Positions 35,030 through 44,374 of a DNA stretch of 64,000 nt are shown piece by piece (the stretch's first letter is position 1; each line of letters opens with the position of its first letter). This stretch comes from Otatea glauca. Taxonomy: Eukaryota > Streptophyta > Magnoliopsida > Poales > Poaceae. A program made the translations under genes and the position numbers. Under the pieces are notes generated by a model. That model was given only the letters and a program-made list of their open reading frames with translations, searched no databases and was not told the DNA's origin. The stretch is from the NCBI GenBank assembly GCA_036346275.1, contig CM070725.1, positions 19,768,216-19,832,215 of the forward strand, in the 5' to 3' direction.

Positions 35030-35560
35030 GGGGAACGCGATGCCAAGATCGGCCGGCGATGGCGGCGCACCGGAAGAGCTCGTCGACGTTGTAGGAGAAA
35101 AAGGGTCGCCGGGGGTGCTCTGTTTGGAATCTTACAAAACTGATTCACAGGGGTGTTGCAACCTTCATGGGGGTTCTCCACAAAAAATTTGAGGATGAAC
35201 GGAGTTCGGGAGCGCCCTGTAGAGCTCGCCGAAGTTCTCACCGGAGTTAGGGAAAAAGGCTTGCCGAGGGATCTCCGTTGCGATTCTGATGTTGATCTTT
35301 TAGTATGATGTGGGGAATGAGGAGAGGCGTCTAGGGTTCAATTTTCAGCTACAAAGGAGCGATGGATCAACGGGAAAAGCTCACCGGAGTTGGGGAAAGA
35401 ATCGGTTGCCGGAGGTGCTCCGATAGGTATTTTGAAAATCTGATTTTACTGGATGTAGAGGACAGCAAGAGGAAGCTCTGGTGAAAATTTCAGATCAAAA
35501 TAAGATCGGGAGTGACCAGGAGAGCTCGCCGAAGTTATGCCTGAAATTCTGCCGGAATTA
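35030..35560. repeat. Diverged tandem repeat, unit about 150 bp
   Basis: A block containing AGCTCGCCGAAGTT, CACCGGAGTT and GTTGCCGGAGGTGCTCCG recurs about four times (near 35070, 35220, 35365 and 35520) inside family X copy 2. It probably belongs to the transcribed leader of that LTR. Confidence 0.45.
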
Positions 35561-36335
35561 CTGTAGCAGTTTCTGATTATTTAATCCGAAATATTAAATA
35601 TTACCCATAAAATCGAAATAAATATCAAACAACCGTTTAAAAATCAGAGAAAAATCTGGAACGTGACCCACAGCCTTAGTAACACAAATAAAATATTATT
35701 ACATAAAATAATAATTTTATTCGTGTACAGTAAATACTTTTATATTGTTTTTAATACCTTCTTTATTTGGAAAATACTAAAACAACCCCAAAAATTCTAA
35801 GAAAATTCAGGGAGTTTAATTAGGACATTTTGAGATCAAATAAAATATTTTGGTACCACCAAATATTTTATTTTTATATCCACATATATTTTTATTTTGT
35901 TAAAGCTTTCGGAAAGGCTTTAGAAAATATATAATTTGACAAATGTAGGAAATTTCGCAGAAATTCCCTTAGGTTTATTTATATTAAATAAGATAGTTTT
36001 AGTAAAACCAAATCTTTTATTTTGTCTCCAAACTATATTTTAATTGATGAGACTTTTGGAAAGATTTTGAAATCGAGATTTTAACAAATAATGGGAAAAT
36101 TCACCAAGTTCCTTGTGATATATTTTTTAAAACAATTAATTCCAACTTAAATAGGTTTTTTTTAGGAAATAGTTTTAAGTTTTTCTAAAAATAGGCAAAA
36201 GTCTTTTTCTTTTGAACTCTAGAGAAATCCAGAAAATAAAGAGGAGACAAATAAACTTGAACAACCGATAAAAATAATAATTTTTTATTTTTTTTATCCT
36301 ATTTTTGAAATGAAAATTTGGGATGTTACACAATA

Positions 36336-38267
36336 CGACAAAAGTAAAGTGTGTCAGTCAGTGCTAAACAACAATGTAACAATACCTGAAATTACGTACT
36401 TACCTGTCGTCATTCGATCACTGACGGCGCTGGACTGTGCAAGCTGGGTGACAAACCGTCCCCTCCTAAGATGGAATACGTCAGCTTTTCATATGGCCTG
36501 CACCGCGCTTCCGTCGTCATGAGCTATAATGCCTAGTGCAGTAGAGAGCGCTCCCATGTACTGGGGAGTGCTATATATATTGTACGAGAACTGAGATTGT
36601 GGGTCGAGCACGGAGGCTGCAATGGACAAATCATTGTATAGTTAGCATAACAGATGCGAACATTGCATAGTTAGCATAACAGAACTGAACATATTGATTT
36701 CACTGACCTGCTTTTACGAATGTGGTTTCCCTTATTTCAGTAAATCTCTTTTCCAGGACTTGCAGGAATATCCTGTAGTGGTCTCCATGCTCTCGCAGGC
36801 GCTTGTTATACTTATTCCACACAATCGTGTACAACATCATGACACCACTGATCGTTGGTAACTTGTCTTGATTCGCGAACCTCAACATCTTGTACAAGAG
36901 TTCTACGACCAAGACGGTCCACTCCACCCACTCCCAAAACTACATGTCCAGGAGGTGGTCATATGCATACTTGCCCTCCTCCATCGCAGCCCACTTGCTA
37001 CCTGTCCAGTCAGGATATGTTATCCACTATTGGAAGTTCTCCTTTTTTGTGGAAGCTATCCAGGAAAACAAAGGTCATGCCAAACTTTGGCGTCACCAAC
37101 TCTCCACCAATATGTTGCCGCATCTGTGCATCTAGATTCTTGTGATTGTACATGAATATGCAAATCCTCTTGGCCTTTCCCACAACCTGTTTGATTTGTA
37201 GGATGTCACACACGTCTTTCAGCATAAGATTCATAGTGTGTTCCAAGGACGGCTACCATATAATCCGTGGGTACTGCACTCGTAACATCTAGCATGCTTT
37301 CATGAAGTTGGCACCATTGTCAGTAACCACCTGCACGACGTGCTCTACCCCAATATCCTCGACGACAACCTTTGTTATCTCGCGTAGTAGGTACTTGTGG
37401 TCCTGGGCCTTGCCTGTGAATAAACAAGCCAGAAGTTAGTACGTGTGGCATTGACAGTCTTATGGAAGAGTAAAAACTAAACTGAATGTTGGACCTGTTA
37501 CATTGACGGTCTTATGAAAGAACATGACCCCATTGCAGTACACCATAAAGTTGACAATGCTCTGGTGAGTAAGCCCAGTTCAGGCATCACACATGACTGT
37601 CACACCAAATATGGCCCAGTCGTCCGCGAACCTCTGAAGGTACTGGACAATCTCCTGCTCATTCTCGTCTAGGTACTTCCCATCTATCTCGTGGCCCCGT
37701 AGTGCACGAACCCCTGGGCCTAGCTCCTACGTCAGTTGACTGCACTTATCCATCGTGGGCATAAGAGGTTAGTACAATCATCACAAGAATTGTAACTTAC
37801 GAACATACGATCATTTCGTACATGTGAAATACGGGCACTCGGCCTTTCTTCCTGGAATTGCATTAGTATGAAACCACTTGGACAATGCCCTCCCTACCTT
37901 CTACCTCGCCCCCTGCTTGAATGTAGTATCAATACGGGGTTACTGCAGGGCGCTACTCCGTGTAAGGTCAACATCGACAGATGCATGACTTTTTTTGTCT
38001 CGATTTGGTCCTCCCGAACATTTTACTGAGAGTGGATTGGACCGATGTCCTTCCTAAACCACTCCCAGACCCTGAACCTGGGGGTCAAACCTTTGCTCCT
38101 GTGATAGGCTTTTTCTCTAGAGGCCCTTATGGCCATCTTGAGCTGCTCCTGCTCGGTACGGTACTCCGTGGCTAAGGTGGCCCAATCGTCGCAAGCCTTC
38201 TCCTTACATGACATGGAGGTCCTTCTTCTTCTCCAGATATCCACGAAGATCCGCGAGCATAGCCTGC
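36336..38267 (-). pseudogene. hAT transposase core (DUF659-type), intron-containing, broken
   Basis: Conserved blocks in order: Q-A-M-L-A-D-L-R-G-Y-L (38266), a Q-E-Q-L-K-M-A-I-R-A-S-R-E block (38100s), V-V-Q-V-V-T-D-N-G-A-N-F (about 37320, DUF659 catalytic Asp), then H-T-M-N-L-M-L-K-D-V and I-C-I-F-M-Y-N-H (37240-37140). A good small intron lies at 36617-36707 (GT...TTGCAG on the minus strand), joining V-K-A-A-S-V-L-D-P in frame; others are likely at about 37412-37497 and 37738-37800. The protein would cut and paste the element. Frameshifts near 38200 and 37000 disable it. Confidence 0.7.
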
Positions 38268-38918
38268 TGTTGATGTCAAAAACTTGAATTAGGGTTTCTA
38301 ACAGCAGCACACCAGACGAACACCTAGTTCAGAGCGTGCCAGTCGATTTGACCTGTAATCGACAAGGTAGAAATATGAAATTCACTCAAAGTCGATCGTG
38401 AAGATCAATCGGCCTAGATTCGATCAGCTCAAAGCCGATCAAATCAAGATAAAAAGGGTAAGTCTAATTAGCCGATTAAGGCTAATCAGAGGATAAAGGT
38501 AGATCGATTCTGAAAAAGGCGATGCGCAGAAAAATTAGAATAAATCGAACCTGGGGCGTAATTGAACGAGATAAACAATCGGCGATGCACAACTTTATTG
38601 ATCAAGATCGAATTACAAAGACTAAATTACAAGAACTACTCCTAGCCGACAGGAAAGAGAGAACTATGTAAATTTGTGGTTTTGATTGTGATCCTTCTAC
38701 TGCTCGCCCTTGTCCTCCTTTTATATTCGTCGGCCGATTGTTTCCTATTACAACACGTTACAAAGCATGATCCGTATCGGCCTCAATTTGGATAGTTTTC
38801 CCTTAAAATCTTTACCGTTACCAAATATTTTCAAATCTTTCCAAATCGTTCGTTGGTTACTATATGTTGACTTTCTCTTGCGGATTTTGACCATACCTGC
38901 CAAGTTTTGGTGCAAACA
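38268..38918 (-). repeat. Tat-family solo LTR (651 bp) inside the hAT transposase
   Basis: It starts TGTTGATGTCAAAAAC and ends TTTTGGTGCAAACA, the same ends as copy B's LTRs (minus orientation). Flanks CCTGC (38263-38267) and CCTAC (38919-38923) match at 4 of 5. Removing it joins P-K-V-V-R-Q to Q-A-M-L-A-D-L-R of the transposase. A TTTTATA motif at about 38719-38725 gives the TATA box on the minus strand. Confidence 0.85.
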
Positions 38919-39105
38919 CCTACCTAACCACTTTAGGCACGCCGGGACAGGCCTTCACATCGCCAACGTAGCCAGCCAGGTGTTGCTTCAGACCAGTCAC
39001 CCTTCCACCCTTCATAACATGACTGCAGTAGTTGCACTTCGATCCGGGGTCGACGCGCTCTCCGTGCTCCCATACGGTACCCTCACGATCTGCCATCACA
39101 TGAGC
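38919..39105 (-). pseudogene. hAT transposase BED-type zinc finger exon
   Basis: It begins after a good acceptor (TTGCAG, exon from 39105), with start codon at 39096. It encodes C-N-Y-C, then G-G-R-V-T-G-L-K-Q-H-L-A-G, then K-A-C-P-x-V-P. This C-x2-C...H BED finger is the DNA-binding domain that opens many plant hAT transposases. An upstream untranslated exon is implied by the acceptor. The exon is cut by the Tat solo LTR. Confidence 0.75.
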
Positions 39106-40802
39106 CTGCAACGGAACACAAAAGATGCCAGTGAGTCACTGAGTTAATTTCAGTACATAAACTTTACGATGATGAAGTAATTATTATACCAACTATCATA
39201 TAGATAAGCACTGTCATCTAGATCGAAGTGAGCCTATCATGCTAGTGTCAAGTTCCTAACCCAAAGTGCAACCCATGCTACTCCATCTAATGACAATGAT
39301 AGAGAATACTGCAGGCATACCAGTTCTTTTATTTCAGCTTCTAGATCTTCTGGGAATCATTGAAGGTGCTAAAGATGGAAAGGGTAGAGGGAGTATGCAG
39401 AAAATAAATCAGCTTTCAGTTGTAGAACCAAAATTGACTCACCTGGCAAAATTCTGTGCGGAACGAAATTTCGGTTGTGGAACCCGAAATTTCGCTCAAA
39501 TGGGGCGAAATTTCGCTCCTATGTGCCAAAATTGCACTCAAATGGGGCGGATTGGAGAGGAGATTTAGCTCAACCGGATTTTGGCCGGATTGGAGAGAGG
39601 AGATGAGGTTTGTGGTTGGGGAAGTGAAGAACCAGCGGGAGACAAAAGTGACGATGGCTCTGCTCGTGAAGAGTTTGTGAAGCAAAAACCAATGATTGAG
39701 GGGGCTTTAAAACCAGTGTGTTTCACATATATAAAAATATTTAGTTCTCAATCCTAAAAGCCACCAACAGATCTAGCTCAATGGTAAATGTCAAGTCTAG
39801 CAAACACAAGGTCTTGGGTTCAAGTCCTAGCCATGGCATTTTTTTGCAACTTTGTTTTGCATAGTTTAAAGCATGCCAAAATTATGAAATTTTTTGTCGA
39901 TAGTTGGAAAGTATCAATGATGTTCCCATAAAATTTTGAGATCAAGGTCAACCACAAAAAATTCCCAAAAAATGTGGAAGTGTTACTTCACAATAGCTTT
40001 TTCTTGCATAGTTCCGTGCTTGCAAAAATTATGACAATTTTTGTAAATAGTTGAAAAGAATTAGTGATGTTTTTATAAAATTTTGAGATCATGATCAATA
40101 ATAAAAAATTCCTAAAAAATATGAATGTGGTACTTCACAGTTTTCGGACTTTAGAGCGTGTGCTTGTACCATGTACAATTTTTGATAGAGCAATCCCAAT
40201 TTTTGATAGAGCAATCAAAAAAGGTTTACATTTTTTTTGTAACTTTTACACAAGGGTTATGAGGGAATTTTTAAGCTCTCGTAAAAATTTTAGGTCATGA
40301 TTAAACTTGAAAAAATTTATAAAATTCCAACACGGTTACTGCCTTGTTTATGCTAATTCTCTTTTTATTTTTAAAAGATAACAAATGAAGTTAAAATATT
40401 TTAAAAAATTTATGTATGATCCTAGACTTATTAATATGGTACCATAATTTTTTCATAGCATGAAAAAGCTTATTCAATTTTATAAAATTCCGAAAGTGTT
40501 TCTGCCGAAATTTTAAAATATCTCAAAAAATAATTATTTTGGACAAATTATCATCAGAGATCGCCTTCTTACGGGTTATTGATGTAATTTCGGTCAAATC
40601 TGGCCATAAAACATTGAAATATGGTTTAAATGCCCAAAATTTCGGCTGGTTTGGGCGAAATTTCGCCGAAAAAACGAAATATTGTAGCAATTTCAAAATT
40701 TATCAATTTTTTTATTCCGGCCAATAGTTTAGATTTCGTGGTGGCCTAAAATCTGAGATTTCAGAGAAAATTCGCCGGTTTTCGACGAAATTTTGTTCCT
40801 TA
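39106..40802 (-). other. hAT 5' region: leader, palindromes and terminus
   Basis: No coding sequence. It holds four perfect CGAAATTTCG decamers (39464-39473, 39485-39494, 39506-39515, 40656-40665), a tRNA-like Pol III box pair (39774-39827) and AT-rich DNA up to the proposed terminus at 40802. The decamers resemble words near the other end and are probably transposase-binding sites. Confidence 0.5.
39767..39840 (+). other. tRNA-like sequence with Pol III A and B boxes
   Basis: TAGCTCAATGGT (39774-39785) matches the A-box consensus and GGTTCAAGTCC (39817-39827) matches the B-box, with tRNA-like spacing. The flanking bases do not form an acceptor stem and no anticodon loop is convincing, so this is a degenerate tRNA or the head of a tRNA-derived SINE. 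It ends in a T-rich run (39839-39845) that could stop Pol III. Confidence 0.35.
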
Positions 40803-41243
40803 CACAGAGAGGCGTGCCCATCTGGGTGGAGTCCGACGGCGTGTGTGCGGATGCACATGCTCGGTCGGCTTTGATGGAAACTGCTTCATTAGTTTATTCT
40901 TATTTCCCCTCAAAATATATATACTTACACTCACATGTCATAATTATTAAATCATTGGCCAATTCTAAAAAACACTAAGAAAAATAACTTCTTTTATAAA
41001 AGAGCAAAGGAAGCGTAATCTTATACCCAGACTTGGCTTGGACCAAGTTCATTGGTCCTTAGTTGGGTGGCTTATGTCATGTGTCGTGATCATATTAGAA
41101 GATTGTTCATATTCGCCGCTTTAGCCGAATGGTTCTATTCCTCCCATCTTAAGCAACCAAGATACCTTCCCAGCATTGCTACAATTAGGTTAGTGTTAGA
41201 CAGAATAGTTTGCTTTGTTTAGTGATAGAGAGAACTTAGATGG
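40803..41243. other. Unassigned DNA between hAT element and Tat copy B
   Basis: The first 60 bp are GC-rich like 21152-21308; the rest is AT-rich. No open frame, repeat or known motif was recognised. GATGG at 41239-41243 is the left target duplication of Tat copy B. Confidence 0.4.
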
Positions 41244-41940
41244 TGTTGGCATCAAAAAGCTTGCAGTAGGATTTATCGGACATAACAAACCAGACGAATA
41301 AGATTTATCAGACATAACACACCAGACGAATAGGGTTCTGAGGTTCGGGGCATGTCAACTGATTTAATCCAGCAATCGGTAAGAAAAATATAAAATACGC
41401 TCAAAGTCGATTTAGCGAAACAATCGGCAAAATATCTAACCAGCTAAAAGCCGATCAAATCTAGGGTAACGATAAGTCTAATTAGCCGATTAGGTCTAAT
41501 GAGATGATAAAGTTGGATCTTTTCCGAAAAAGGCGATGCGCAACAAGATCGGAGAAAATCAAACATGATTGGCGTAATCGTTTGTGATCAACAATCAGCG
41601 ATGCGCAACTTTATTGATCAAATCATATTACAAGGGAGAATCTAAATTACAGAGGCTGCTCCTAGTCGACAGAAAGTAAATAAAAGTAATGCGAGTTGAT
41701 TGGTTTGATTGTGTTGTTGTTTTCGCTTGCCCATGACCATCTTTTATAGCTGTCAGTCGATCATGCCCATCTCCAATACGCTACTTACCATGATCCGTAT
41801 CGGCCTTAACTCGGATAGTATCCTTCTTGTTTTAGATAAATATCGGTCTCAATCCATATCTAGGCCTTTTTTCCATATCCGATTTCGGTCCAGATATCTT
41901 TTGATCCTTAGCCAGTCCTTGCCAAATTTTGGTGCAAACA
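41244..41940 (-). repeat. Tat copy B 3' LTR (697 bp)
   Basis: Inverted ends TGTTGGCATCAAAAAG and TTTTGGTGCAAACA. It is about 34 bp longer than the 5' LTR because of a tandem duplication near 41268-41330 (a block ending ACCAGACGAATA). A TATAAAAG motif on the minus strand lies at about 41741-41748. Confidence 0.9.
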
Positions 41941-41960
41941 TATGCCCCCCATTTTTGGGA
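41941..41960 (-). other. Polypurine tract of Tat copy B
   Basis: Immediately inside the 3' LTR the minus strand reads AAAATGGGGGGCATA before TGTTTGCACC. A G-rich purine run at this position is where plus-strand cDNA synthesis starts. Confidence 0.65.
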
Positions 41961-42092
41961 GATAATATGTTATCTTCCAAAAATTTGCTCGATCGGCTTA
42001 CATTGCCATCAGCTTGATACCATATAGCCGTTAGTAACCGCTCCATTTATGGCGCCGTAAAATCTTAAGACGCGTATCTTCACTATTAACCG

Positions 42093-42149
42093 CACGTGCC
42101 CCCTCAAAGTTCTTCCCGTCGTTTCACCTTTTTTACCTCTCTATAAATA
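42093..42149 (+). promoter_or_regulatory. Promoter of the antisense gene (G-box and TATA box)
   Basis: CACGTG at 42093-42098 is a perfect G-box and TATAAATA at 42142-42149 a near-ideal plant TATA box. The start codon follows 148 bp downstream (42297) after a CT/CA-rich leader. Both lie between the 3' LTR and the antisense gene and point away from the LTR, so the gene need not depend on LTR transcription. Confidence 0.6.
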
Positions 42150-43854
42150 TGAGTTCCCCACACTGTCATTTTCACACACACGAGCTCTCAGAATCTCTGA
42201 CATCGGCTTTCAAGTTTACTCCCGGCTGACAAGTTTCTCAGTGCTCAACTCATCATCTCTCAATCGGCTAATTCACCTGTTCCTCAGATCGGCTGAATGG
42301 ATCCCAAACAGGTACTTATTCTAATCCCCAATAGCATTGATCAGTACTACCTAGGCCTGGTAGGAAATCTAGACTCTGATATAGTCATAAACCAGGAAAT
42401 ACTGTGTCTCCCCCTATCGGCTTCAGGATATAATATAGAAGGGTGGAGCAAAAGCTTTAGGGCCTAGTCAACAGCGCTGAAAGGATGGAAAAATTGGTAC
42501 AATCGGGTAGCAGCTCAAAAAAGGGAAATTTGGGAGAGAATGGTAATAGCTGAGTGCCTCCCACTTTCGTTAGCCGACCCTGAAGCCAATGAGCCCTTGA
42601 TGGCCACAACATGTTATTTTTGGTCGGACACGCTAAATGCTTTCATGTTTAGAACGGGTCTAGTCAGCCCAACTCTGTTAGATGTGGTCCAGTTATGCTG
42701 CTTGAGACCTGACGGGGAGCAAGTATCGACCTTCAGCGCCAAGCCGCAATACAAGTTGATCGATCCAAGGGTGAAGGATGGGGAAAATATATCGGCAATA
42801 TCAATAAAGGAACTGTGCCTGTATCGGACGAGGAGCATGTTGCCTTCCTCATCCTCTGGTTAGATCGATTCGTTTTCTATGGGGCATCCCTTGGGCCGAC
42901 CCAAGTCTACCAGAGCGTGACTGAACAATTGGTAGAGGGCCGCCGGCTTGCTTTAGGAAAGATATTGCTAGGTGCAGTGTATCAAATGCTGCATATAGTA
43001 TGCAGTCGGCTTTTCACGGGCCTAGGAAATTACACCATCGGCAATGTAGGAGGCTCGATGTAGTTCGTGCAGACCTAGCTTTATTGTGTATTCAGCCAAT
43101 CTTTTAATTTGGATCCAGCCGATGATATTCCCTTTCTTCGAGAAGAGACCCTCAAGGATGCAGAGACCCAATATAGAGCAAGCCGATATTTTGATGAAAG
43201 GTTTATACTTTGCTCCGGGAATGAGACAAAGGTTACCCCCATCGACTCTAGGAAGTACCTGGCATTCTTTTTGCAGCTCAACAATGAGGACTTCAAACAG
43301 CAAGACTTTTTTAGTAACAGCAATGCAGCCGATTATCCTTGGCCATCCTTTCTGCACCTAGAAGCCGACAGCGATTTGATGATGCACGGGACTTTAGAGC
43401 TTTATAAGATATTCATTTCTCCAAGCATATTGCATCCAAACTCCATACAAGAAATCAGACCTTTCAGCCTTCATACGAGTTCTTTGATCCATCTGTCTAT
43501 GCTAGACAGTTAGGATTTGAGTAAATCGTCCCAAGCTTCCAGCACCTTGATCGACTTCAGCCAAGAGCTCGAGTCTGTAATGCAGCAGCGGCCAATATTG
43601 TCCTAGAGATAGTCGACGACTTCTAGATCCAAGATGTGCCACATTTTTTATTGAACACTCGTCGGGCAGGGCTTTTCTCATCTTGGTGGTCAGCCATTGC
43701 AGAGGCTCTTTATTCAGAGAAGACACCGTCGGCTATTATCAATGATTTTTTCCCAAATCTACCTGAGCAGACGGTAGTCACTAACAACGACTCGAGCAAT
43801 GAGGCTAGCTCTTCAGGATATATTAACACAAGTCTTGTAGATATTACTGGCGAG

Positions 43855-43931
43855 GTATTAGCTCGAATGAATCCTTTATTATTTTCAACTTTCATTATAT
43901 ACTTTTACTAATCAGCTCCACTTCTTTGCAG
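43855..43931 (+). other. Intron 1 of the antisense gene (77 bp)
   Basis: Donor GAG|GTATTAG, branch-like TTTTACTAATC 20 bp before the acceptor, acceptor CTTTGCAG|ACC. Splicing is in phase 0 and joins I-T-G-E to T-K-A-A-G-K-K. Confidence 0.65.
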
Positions 43932-44088
43932 ACCAAGGCAGCCGGGAAGAAGGTAGCAACCGGCCCATCGAGCAACGGCTAACAAACCAAAAGGCCGCGC
44001 TAGTCGATAGGCCTCTCGGACTATACTTCTGGTATGTTAGGAATCCAAGGCCCTTATCTATCGAACATAGAGAAGCAACAACAGCCCA

Positions 44089-44171
44089 GTAAGTATACGT
44101 CAATCAACTAGTAGTTATTTCTCTTTAGTTTTTCATAGACTAATAATCTTAGCTGATTTATTCCTAATTAG
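44089..44171 (+). other. Intron 2 of the antisense gene (83 bp)
   Basis: Donor CCCA|GTAAGTAT, a strong consensus; branch-like GACTAAT; acceptor CTAATTAG|ATAAG. Joining exon 2 (157 nt) to exon 3 restores the frame as Q-Q-P-N-K-K-R-A-K. Confidence 0.65.
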
Positions 44172-44281
44172 ATAAGAAGCGCGCCAAGTCCACCAAAACC
44201 TTGGCTAGCAGAGGCCCCAAGCCTCTAGAACAAAGTGGAGAGAGCTCTCCGCACTCTCCACACGCATCGGCTACTGGCGAG

Positions 44282-44374
44282 GTAAGATGCCTTCATAGAT
44301 TTTTCGAAGTAATTACATAGATCTGTCGGCTTAACTTATTTTAAAATTTTTCTCTAGCCTACTCCGTCATGCAG
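44282..44374 (+). other. Intron 3 of the antisense gene (93 bp)
   Basis: Donor GAG|GTAAGATG; the acceptor is CATGCAG|GTGGC at 44374, which keeps the frame into exon 4. An upstream TTCTCTAG at 44357 is an alternative but leads to an early stop. Confidence 0.6.

Larger units (their letters stand above)
31371..36330 (-). mobile_element. Long-LTR element of family X, copy 2 (4960 bp), CAATA target duplication
   Basis: It starts TGTCGGGACCC and ends GGGATGTTACA (TG...CA), with identical CAATA copies at 31366-31370 and 36331-36335. The first 1.7 kb aligns with copies 1 and 3, including the hairpin (31414-31439) and the palindrome (31528-31539). The remainder is longer than in the other copies and has a CGTTAACG array (33930-34125) and a diverged repeat (35030-35560). 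No gag or pol is seen. It may be a solo long LTR or a large non-autonomous element (LARD-like). It splits the hAT transposase. Confidence 0.75.
21309..40802 (-). mobile_element. hAT DNA transposon (about 5.9 kb) expanded to 19.5 kb by nested insertions
   Basis: Minus-strand transposase pieces occur in order: BED zinc finger (39105-38919), DUF659-type core (38267-36336), hAT dimerisation domain (31370-30995) and a low-complexity C-terminal tail (23059-22190). Proposed ends are CAAGTATTCAAATTTC at 21309 and, inverted, TAAGGAACAAAATTTC at 40802, which roughly fit the hAT YARNG consensus. Flanking 8-mers CGCACAGA (21301-21308) and CACAGAGA (40803-40810) match at 6 of 8 bases. Both subterminal regions are rich in CGAAATTTCG-like palindromes. 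Three LTR elements interrupt it. Confidence 0.65.

Noticed and set aside
36855..37155. Plus-strand frames of 80-96 codons
   Set aside because: All are shadows opposite the minus-strand hAT transposase exon.
39767..39840. Functional tRNA gene
   Set aside because: Only the A and B boxes fit; the acceptor stem does not pair and no credible anticodon arm is seen.
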